A stretch of 5,340 nt of DNA from positions 1 to 5,340 of the forward strand of contig DASPTB010000256.1 in the NCBI GenBank assembly GCA_035623615.1. The letters are read 5' to 3'. The notes beneath the pieces were generated by a model that had not been told where the DNA came from, searched no databases, and saw only the letters and a program-made list of their open reading frames with translations. The first letter of the stretch is position 1, and every line of letters starts with the position of its first letter. Positions 1 to 4,027 of this stretch are shown in pieces. Position numbers and translations under genes: made by a program. Source of the DNA: DASPTB01 sp035623615 (GTDB lineage Bacteria > Actinomycetota > UBA4738).

Positions 1-1
1 G

Positions 2-112
2 ACGGCCCACCCGAAGGTGGACTACCCGGCGGTCGTGGCGGCCGCGACGATGGTGTTCGACACCAGGGGCGTCACTCGACACCTCGACGCGCCGAACGTC
101 GTCCGGCTCTAG
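2..112 (+). CDS. Nucleotide-sugar dehydrogenase, C-terminal fragment (UDP-glucose/GDP-mannose dehydrogenase family)
   Basis: Only the last 36 codons and a TAG stop are in the window; the rest lies to the left. The peptide includes TAHPKVDYPAVV and then VFDTRGVTRHLDAPNVVRL. It resembles the end of the C-terminal NAD-binding/UDP-sugar domain in UDP-glucose, UDP-ManNAc or GDP-mannose dehydrogenases, where a T-x-H-x-x-x-D-Y segment precedes a strand ending in D-T-R. These enzymes oxidise the C6 hydroxyl of a nucleotide sugar to a carboxylate for capsule, exopolysaccharide or cell-wall glycan synthesis in the cytoplasm. The sugar specificity cannot be told from this piece. The gene converges on rplL, with 52 bp between the two stop codons. 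The family call comes from recognising the tail pattern and is moderately secure. Confidence 0.7.
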   Translation, partial: TAHPKVDYPAVVAAATMVFDTRGVTRHLDAPNVVRL

Positions 113-123
113 GGCGATCCGCC

Positions 124-137
124 GGGAGCTGCCTCCC
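124..137. terminator. Small hairpin between convergent genes, possible weak terminator
   Basis: A perfect 5-bp inverted repeat (GGGAG / CTCCC, loop CTGC) is the only stem-loop seen in the 52 bp between the dehydrogenase stop and the rplL stop. Being symmetric, it could act on either strand. There is no T-tract directly after it on either strand, so a terminator role is only a guess from its position. Confidence 0.25.
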
Positions 138-164
138 ACACACCTCTTGTATTAAAGGAACGCG

Positions 165-557
165 CTACTTGACCTCGACCGAGGCGCCCGCGGCCTCCAG
201 CTGCTCCTTGGCCTTGTCCGCCTGCTCCTTGGGAACGTTCTCCAGGACAGGCTTCGGGGCCGCGTCGACCAGGTCCTTGGCTTCCTTCAGACCGAGGCTC
301 GTGAGCGCCCGGACCTCCTTGATGACCTGGATCTTCTTGTCGCCGGCCGAGGCGATGACAACGGTGAACTCCGTCTGCTCCTCCGCCTCCTCGGCCGCAC
401 CCGCTGGTGCGCCCGCCGCCCCGGGAGCGGCGACCGCGACCGGCGCCGCGGCCTGGATGCCGAACTCCTCTTCGATCTTCTTGGACAGCTCCGCGGCCTC
501 GATGATCGAGAGCTCCTTGATGCCGTCCAGGATGTCATCAACCGACAGCTTCGCCAT
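165..557 (-). CDS. rplL: 50S ribosomal protein L7/L12
   Basis: This is the multicopy stalk protein that recruits and activates the translational GTPases (EF-Tu, EF-G, IF2, RF3) on the 50S subunit. The 130 residues follow the family plan. An N-terminal dimerisation helix pair (about 1-33, MAKLSVDDILDGIKELSIIE) docks on the last helix of L10. An Ala/Pro/Gly hinge follows (about 36-55), then a short acidic stretch, then the globular C-terminal domain (about 62-130). The factor-binding surface is SLGLKEAKDLVDAAPKPV at 87-104. The length is a little above the usual 120-128 because of the hinge. The ATG at 555-557 is preceded by AGGAG 8 nt upstream. rplL follows rplJ by 21 nt and is surely cotranscribed with it. 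Nothing is broken. Confidence 0.98.
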   Translation of the reverse strand: MAKLSVDDILDGIKELSIIEAAELSKKIEEEFGIQAAAPVAVAAPGAAGAPAGAAEEAEEQTEFTVVIASAGDKKIQVIKEVRALTSLGLKEAKDLVDAAPKPVLENVPKEQADKAKEQLEAAGASVEVK

Positions 558-578
558 GATCGTGTCTCCTCTCGTTTC

Positions 579-1331
579 TCAGCTCTCTGTTGAACCTTCG
601 TCGGCGGCCGGTTCGGCCGTCTCCACCTCTGTGTCCGCAGACGCATCCGCTTCCGGGCTCGGCGAGTCCGCCGCCTCCTCACCCGCAGCATCGGCCGGAG
701 ACTCCTCCCGGGTCGGCTCGTCGGAGGGGGACGCCTCCGGCTCGCTCCGGGGGGCCTCCGGCTCGCTTGCCACGGCTTCTGCCGAGTCGTCTGCCGTCGC
801 GGCGGTCTCCATGCTCGCACCTCCCCGGCGCGCATGCTCTCCCACCGCGTACGCGATCCGCGCCAGAGGCGCCTGGAGCAGATAGACCATGCGCGCGAGT
901 GGCGCCTGGAGCATCCCCGCGATCTTGCCGAAGGAAACGTCCTTCGAATCGAGGGTGGCCAGGCTCCGCGCCTGCTCGCCGTCCATCACCAGGCCGTCCA
1001 CGAGCGCGCCCTTCACCTCGACGGCCGGATACTTCTTGGTCAGGTCGAGCAAGGCCTTGGCGCCCGCCACGGCGTCCCCGCGCAGGAAGGCCAGCGCGGT
1101 GGGGCCCTCGAGCATCGGGAGCAGATCGTCGAAGCCGGCCTTCTTCGCCGCCAGGCGGGCAAGGGTGTTCTTGGCGACCACGAAGCGCGTGTCCTGCTGC
1201 TGCAAGCTGCGACGGAGCTCGGTCGCATCGGTGACGGTCAGCCCGCGGTAATCGGTGAGCACGGCCCCGCTGGCCGACGAGAATTCCTTCGCCAGCTCCT
1301 CGACCTTCTCGACCTTGTCCGACCTCGCCAT
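579..1331 (-). CDS. rplJ: 50S ribosomal protein L10 with an acidic C-terminal extension
   Basis: L10 is the base of the L7/L12 stalk: it binds 23S rRNA with L11 and holds L12 dimers on its last helix. It also represses its own operon. Residues 1-170 are a normal L10: MARSDKVEKVEELAKEF start, LTDYRGLTVTDATELRRSL at 25-43, VVAKNTLARLA at 51-61, and the L12-binding helix at about 138-168. That helix has an 11-residue repeat, LQAPLAR at 141-147 and 152-158. Residues 171-250 are an added tail of Ala, Ser, Pro, Glu and Asp: 25 acidic residues, two Arg, no Lys and no aromatics, probably disordered. The total of 250 residues compares with about 165-180 usually. The ATG at 1331 is chosen over in-frame ATG 1397 because GGGAGGA sits 6 nt upstream and homology starts there; 1397 also lies inside the leader terminator. 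Confidence 0.97.
   Translation of the reverse strand: MARSDKVEKVEELAKEFSSASGAVLTDYRGLTVTDATELRRSLQQQDTRFVVAKNTLARLAAKKAGFDDLLPMLEGPTALAFLRGDAVAGAKALLDLTKKYPAVEVKGALVDGLVMDGEQARSLATLDSKDVSFGKIAGMLQAPLARMVYLLQAPLARIAYAVGEHARRGGASMETAATADDSAEAVASEPEAPRSEPEASPSDEPTREESPADAAGEEAADSPSPEADASADTEVETAEPAADEGSTES
868..913 (-). repeat. Direct repeat in the L12-binding helix of rplJ
   Basis: The 13-mer GGCGCCTGGAGCA (plus strand) occurs at 868-880 and again at 901-913, spaced by 33 bp, or 11 codons. It encodes the repeated LQAPLAR of the last L10 helix. In L10 each segment of about ten residues of this helix carries one L12 dimer, so the DNA repeat looks like a recent or conserved duplication of a dimer-binding segment. 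The identity at DNA level could also reflect codon bias. Confidence 0.6.
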
Positions 1332-1336
1332 CGCGG

Positions 1337-1343
1337 TCCTCCC
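1337..1343 (-). promoter_or_regulatory. Shine-Dalgarno of rplJ
   Basis: GGGAGGA on the minus strand, 5-6 nt before the ATG at 1331. It fixes the rplJ start over the longer in-frame reading that begins at 1397. It lies downstream of the attenuator, so it is transcribed only when termination is escaped. Confidence 0.85.
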
Positions 1344-1370
1344 GAATGGGCCTCGCGGGCCCGGTTCGCC

Positions 1371-1404
1371 AAAAAGAAAACGCCCCCGCAGGCTCACGGA
1401 GGCG
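1371..1404 (-). terminator. Intrinsic terminator/attenuator in the rplJ leader
   Basis: The arms CGCCTCCG (1404-1397) and CGGGGGCG (1388-1381) form an 8-bp stem with one G-U pair and an 8-nt loop. The tract TTTTCTTTTT (1380-1371) follows directly. This is a textbook factor-independent terminator, placed 39 nt before the rplJ ATG and inside its leader, so it must be conditional for rplJL to be expressed. An upstream segment GGGGCGGG (1490-1483) can pair with CCCGCCTC (1406-1399), which would take six bases of the terminator's 5' arm and serve as an antiterminator. The terminator itself is seen directly; the switching is inferred from known L10 leaders. Confidence 0.88.
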
Positions 1405-1505
1405 GGTGGCCTCTCACGTGCGCCAGCGGCGCCCGGATCGACCTCGTGCCTCGGCAGGTACCCCTGTGTCGGGGATTGTGCTCCCGCCCCTGCTGTCTGC
1501 GGCTC
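1371..1505 (-). ncRNA. Ribosomal protein L10 leader (autoregulatory cis-RNA)
   Basis: This is the 5' leader of rplJL, matching the L10 leader plan. The conserved strand AGACAGCAGG (1498-1489) faces CCTGCCGAGG (1458-1449). GCAGG (1493-1489) pairs with CCTGC (1458-1454), and GCC (1503-1501) pairs with GGC (1450-1448). The internal loop between them, GCAGACA against CGA, is the kink-turn-like L10 binding site. Inside the helix is a hairpin CCCC-GACACA-GGGG (1474-1461). After the binding site comes a perfect 5-bp hairpin GCGCC/GGCGC (1432-1420), then the terminator. In known cases, such as Bacillus subtilis rplJL, the L10-L12 complex binds this element and favours termination when stalk protein is in excess. 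The 5' boundary is inferred from the promoter; the recognition rests on motif memory, not a covariance search. Confidence 0.82.
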
Positions 1506-1510
1506 GTACG

Positions 1511-1539
1511 AGGGTACGGACCGGGGGCGCCGGCGTCAA
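1511..1539 (-). promoter_or_regulatory. Promoter of rplJL, housekeeping sigma type
   Basis: TTGACG (1539-1534) and TACCCT (1516-1511) are separated by exactly 17 nt, a good match to the actinobacterial housekeeping consensus TTGACN-17-TANNNT. The predicted start is a purine near 1504-1505, immediately ahead of the GCC that closes the L10 leader. It lies 26 bp beyond the ORF2 stop, so rplJL can be expressed independently of the upstream genes. The -35 box lies within the loop side of a strong inverted repeat at 1524-1554. Confidence 0.77.
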
Positions 1540-1554
1540 CGACCCGGCGTCCCC
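1524..1554 (-). terminator. Strong GC-rich hairpin after ORF2, possible U-less terminator
   Basis: GGGG (1554-1551) pairs with CCCC (1527-1524). After a bulged A, CGCCGG (1549-1544) pairs with CCGGCG (1533-1528), and GTC (1543-1541) can pair with GAC (1537-1535), leaving a GTT loop and one bulged G. That is up to 13 bp with two single bulges. It begins 10 nt after the ORF2 stop, where a 3' end of the upstream transcript would be expected. There is no T-run, so it could be a U-less terminator, an RNA-stabilising 3' hairpin, or an operator-like palindrome over the rplJ -35 box. The structure is certain; the role is not. Confidence 0.5.
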
Positions 1555-1564
1555 GACGCGCCGG

Positions 1565-2086
1565 TCAGGGGGCCAGGACGATCCCGATGTCGCCCGCCTG
1601 GATCGGCCCGCAGTCCTTGACGACCGGCTCGGGATGCAGCCGGCCCGGGAAGACCTTGACGTTCACGCACAGGGTGTCGACCTTGGGTGCGGACGGCGGG
1701 ATCACCCCAATCCCCGGTCCGCGGTCGGTCGCTTCGATGTGCACGTAGTAGCGCACCGGCTCACCCGCCGGGTCGGTGCCGGAGCAGTTCGTCGAGTTCG
1801 AGATGGACTTCGGCACGCCGTGATTTGTCAGGGTGCCGAAGTACAACTTGAAGTCGACGCAGTGGATGTTCAGGTCCGTTCCCCCGACGATCGGGTGGTA
1901 CTCGAAGGTTCCCTCGCCGGAACCGTCGGACTGGGCAACGACGTTGATGATGAACGTGAACCCCCCGGCGCTCGTCCCTTGTCCGCTCGTCCCGGGCGGC
2001 GTGTCCGCCGACGCGCCTGGCGCCGCGGTCAGGATCACCACCGCGGTGAGCGTCGCGGCGACGGCGAGCCTCACGACCGTGTTCAT
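1565..2086 (-). CDS. Predicted secreted protein, four cysteines, all-beta (ORF2)
   Basis: The function is not recognised. The 173-residue product starts with a clear Sec signal peptide: R6, a hydrophobic core at about 7-22, and cleavage after ASA at 25-27. A short Gly/Ser/Thr/Pro stretch follows (28-41). The rest (about 42-172) alternates hydrophobic and polar residues like a beta-sandwich, with Cys at 76, 101, 140 and 159, enough for two disulfides. The pattern VHIEATDRGPGIG, then VDTLCVNV, then a Gly and IQAGDIGIV near the end, recalls a secreted beta domain common in Actinomycetota, with D-N-G, G-D-T-F and a final G-x-I motif. This resemblance is tentative. There is no lipobox, sortase motif or catalytic signature. 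The start is ATG 2086, not ATG 2125, because AGGAGGG lies 7 nt upstream and the signal peptide begins there. Confidence 0.85.
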   Translation of the reverse strand: MNTVVRLAVAATLTAVVILTAAPGASADTPPGTSGQGTSAGGFTFIINVVAQSDGSGEGTFEYHPIVGGTDLNIHCVDFKLYFGTLTNHGVPKSISNSTNCSGTDPAGEPVRYYVHIEATDRGPGIGVIPPSAPKVDTLCVNVKVFPGRLHPEPVVKDCGPIQAGDIGIVLAP

Positions 2087-2093
2087 CCTCACT

Positions 2094-2100
2094 CCCTCCT
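2094..2100 (-). promoter_or_regulatory. Shine-Dalgarno of ORF2
   Basis: AGGAGGG on the minus strand, 7 nt before ATG 2086. It decides the ORF2 start: the upstream in-frame ATG at 2125 has no such site and would put 13 extra residues before the signal peptide. Confidence 0.85.
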
Positions 2101-2140
2101 CGGATGCGGCCCCTCCCGTCCGCATGCTGTCGGCGCCACG

Positions 2141-2788
2141 TCACGGGCTCGTCACCGTGCCGTCGAACGACGCGGCGTCGGCGTACGCCACGACGCCGGG
2201 CGGAGCATCCGGGTCGAGAGTCGCAGTCGAGGTCCACTGCAGCTTTCCCGTCGTGCCGCAGTAGGGAGAGGTGCAGCCGCCCGGGGTGGCCTTCAGCAGC
2301 CACGAGATCGTCCGGTCCGGGCCGTTCACGTTGAAGCCGTCGAAGTCCTGACAGACGCGCCCGGCGGAGCGCGAGAGTTTGAAGCGGATGCGACCGCCGC
2401 TCGCTGGGGCGAGCTTCACCACCCCACCCCTCAGGCGAAAGCATCCGAATCCGGGAACGGTTCCGTCGAAGGACCGTGTGTCGATCAGGAACCGCCCCGT
2501 GATCGCTCCCGCGCCGAGGTAGGACTCCTCAGAATCGTCGGCGTACCTCCCGCGGATCGCATAGCGGCACACGAAGTGCGGATCCTTCGGATTGCGCGGA
2601 TCCCCGTCGGCGGGATCGCACAGCGCCTTCCCGGTGAGGATCACGAGGACGTGGTCCTCCTGGGCGACGGCGTCGACGACGTGATCGGTTCGGGACGCGG
2701 GGGCCGCTCCGGCGGGCGCGGCGAGCGTCAGGAGCGCGATCGCAACGAATCCGACGAGCGTTGTGCGGACGCTCGCACCGCTCGTCAC
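2141..2788 (-). CDS. Predicted secreted protein, six cysteines (ORF1)
   Basis: The function is not recognised. The 215-residue product has a Sec signal peptide: MTSGASVRTT with R8, a hydrophobic core at 11-24, and cleavage after A28 or A31 (AGAAPA). The mature part has six Cys, at 57, 74, 116, 146, 172 and 177, consistent with three disulfides in an exported fold. C57-C74 bracket a Pro/Asp-rich loop with D58, D61, D63 and D69. SFDGTV occurs twice, at 106-111 and at 207-212 just before the end, suggesting two related halves. No membrane anchor, lipobox or known catalytic motif is visible. The start is GTG 2788, the only one that leaves a complete signal peptide. It lies 13 nt after the rplA stop with no good Shine-Dalgarno, so translation may be coupled to rplA. 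The next gene, ORF2, is 54 bp on and is also exported. Confidence 0.8.
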   Translation of the reverse strand: MTSGASVRTTLVGFVAIALLTLAAPAGAAPASRTDHVVDAVAQEDHVLVILTGKALCDPADGDPRNPKDPHFVCRYAIRGRYADDSEESYLGAGAITGRFLIDTRSFDGTVPGFGCFRLRGGVVKLAPASGGRIRFKLSRSAGRVCQDFDGFNVNGPDRTISWLLKATPGGCTSPYCGTTGKLQWTSTATLDPDAPPGVVAYADAASFDGTVTSP

Positions 2789-2801
2789 GGCGGCCGGCCC
2801 G

Positions 2802-3524
2802 TCAGGCCGTCGCCGCCGCCGCCTCGGCTCCGCGTGCCGAGGCCGGATCGATCTTGATCCCCGGCCCCATCGTGGTCGACACCGTCACCGACTTCAGGTA
2901 GCGGCCCTTCGCCGACGCGGGTTTGGCGCGGACGATCTCGTCCATGACGGCCGTGTAGTTGTCGAGCAACGCCTTCTCGTCGAACGAGCGCTTCCCGATG
3001 ATCAGATGAAGATTGCCCTGCCGGTCGACGCGGTACTCGAGCTTTCCGGCTTTGATCTCCTGCACCGCCTTGGCGATGTCGTTGGTGACGGTCCCGGCTT
3101 TCGGGTTCGGCATCAGGCCCCTCGGTCCAAGGACGCGCCCCGCCTTCCCCACGAGCGACATCGCGTCGGGCGACGCGACGGCCGCGTCGAACTCGATGTT
3201 CCCCTTCAGCACCTCGTCGACGAGATCCTCGGCACCCACGACGTCGGCTCCGGCCTCTCGGGCCTCGCGGGCCTTCTCACCAACCGCGAACACGGCGACC
3301 CGCATGCTCTTGCCGGTGCCGTGCGGCAGCGAGACGGTCCCGCGGACCATCTGATCGGCCTTGCGGGGGTCGACACCGAGGCGCATGTTCACCTCGACGG
3401 TCTCATCGAACTTCGCCGAGGGAAACTCTCGGACGAGCTTGATCGCCTCCGCCGGAAGGTAGTGCCGGTCTCGGTCGACTTTCTCGAACGCCTCGCGGTA
3501 GCGCTTGCCCTGGTGGCCGCTCAT
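2802..3524 (-). CDS. rplA: 50S ribosomal protein L1
   Basis: L1 forms the mobile L1 stalk of the 50S subunit with 23S rRNA helices 76-78 and helps release deacylated tRNA from the E site. In many bacteria it also represses translation of its own L11 operon. The 240 residues match the usual length (about 230-240). KRYREAFEKVDRDRHYLPAEAIKLV opens domain I, FDETVEVNMRLGVDPRKADQMVRG at 39-62 is typical, and the L1 signature VLGPRGLMPNPKAGTVT lies at 131-147. A short Ala-rich tail ends the protein. ATG 3524 overlaps the rplK stop (ATGA), with GGAGGT 6 nt upstream inside rplK, so the pair is probably translationally coupled. The minus-strand frame stays open far upstream, antisense to nothing meaningful, and homology begins only here. 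Confidence 0.98.
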   Translation of the reverse strand: MSGHQGKRYREAFEKVDRDRHYLPAEAIKLVREFPSAKFDETVEVNMRLGVDPRKADQMVRGTVSLPHGTGKSMRVAVFAVGEKAREAREAGADVVGAEDLVDEVLKGNIEFDAAVASPDAMSLVGKAGRVLGPRGLMPNPKAGTVTNDIAKAVQEIKAGKLEYRVDRQGNLHLIIGKRSFDEKALLDNYTAVMDEIVRAKPASAKGRYLKSVTVSTTMGPGIKIDPASARGAEAAAATA

Positions 3525-3967
3525 GTGCCCACCTCCACACCCATGGACCGAGCGGTGCCCTCGATGATGCGCATCGCCATCTCGACGTCCGACGCGTTGA
3601 GGTCGGCCATCTTGGCCTCCGCGATCTGGCGCACCTGGTCGCGGGAGAGCACGGCCACCTTGTTCCGGTTCGGCTCGCCGGAGCCCTTCTCGATCCCTGC
3701 GGCCTGCTTGATGAGCTCCGCCGCCGGCGGCTGCTTGGTGATGAACGAGAACGACCGGTCCTCGTAGATCGTCATCTCGACGGGGATGACCTGCCCCATC
3801 TGCGCCTGCGTCGCCTCGTTGTACTGGCGGCAGAAGTCCATGATGTTGACGCCGTGCTGCCCGAGGGCGGTGCCGACGGGGGGCGCCGGAGTCGCCTGTC
3901 CGGCTCGGATCTGCAGCTTCACGACGGCGAGGACCTTCTTGCGACGTCGCCCGGATTGCTCTGCCAT
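3521..3967 (-). CDS. rplK: 50S ribosomal protein L11
   Basis: L11 binds the GTPase-associated centre of 23S rRNA (helices 43-44) beside L10. It is needed for factor function and for activation of RelA-type enzymes by stalled ribosomes. The product has 148 residues, against about 141-144 usually; the extra ones are a basic N-terminus with RRRKK at 7-11. The N-terminal domain carries the proline-rich signature ATPAPPVGTALGQHGVNIMDFC at 25-46, the thiostrepton/RelA-response region. The C-terminal RNA-binding domain (about 80-146) ends with the family motif IIEGTARSMGVEV. The start ATG 3967 has a near-perfect AGGAGGT 6 nt upstream. The gene lies 60 bp after nusG and overlaps rplA by 4 bp, the standard arrangement. 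Confidence 0.98.
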   Translation of the reverse strand: MAEQSGRRRKKVLAVVKLQIRAGQATPAPPVGTALGQHGVNIMDFCRQYNEATQAQMGQVIPVEMTIYEDRSFSFITKQPPAAELIKQAAGIEKGSGEPNRNKVAVLSRDQVRQIAEAKMADLNASDVEMAMRIIEGTARSMGVEVGT

Positions 3968-4027
3968 GCACGCACCTCCTGCGGTCCAAACGGCTCCTCG
4001 AGCCTCCCGCCTCTGAGTCGTTTCCGC

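Noticed and set aside
169..885. Plus-strand open frame antisense to rplL and rplJ
   Set aside because: It is Ser/Ala low-complexity sequence mirroring the minus-strand Ala/Glu codons, with no recognisable protein features. rplL and rplJ are certain on the other strand.
1398..1556. Hidden small gene in the 233-bp gap before rplJ
   Set aside because: The gap is accounted for by the hairpin, promoter, L10 leader and attenuator. No reading frame there has a start with a ribosome binding site.
2104..2125. Inverted repeat ATGCGG/CCGCAT between ORF1 and ORF2 as a terminator
   Set aside because: It has only 6 bp with a 10-nt loop and no T-run, and it sits just before the ORF2 Shine-Dalgarno. It is not convincing as a terminator.
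1565..2788. ORF1 and ORF2 as one frameshifted gene
   Set aside because: Each has its own complete signal peptide, and ORF2 has its own strong Shine-Dalgarno. They are separate genes.
1346..2857. Long plus-strand open frame (about 500 codons) across ORF1, ORF2 and the rplJ leader
   Set aside because: The translation is Arg/Gly/Pro-rich, covers the clear leader terminator and promoter, and opposes two genes with signal peptides. It is an antisense shadow of high-GC coding sequence.
3992..4004. Hairpin GGCTC/GAGCC between nusG and rplK as a terminator
   Set aside because: A 5-bp stem with a 3-nt loop, followed on the minus strand by GTTTGG, is too weak, and no promoter was found in this 60-bp gap. 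Cotranscription of nusG and rplK is more likely.
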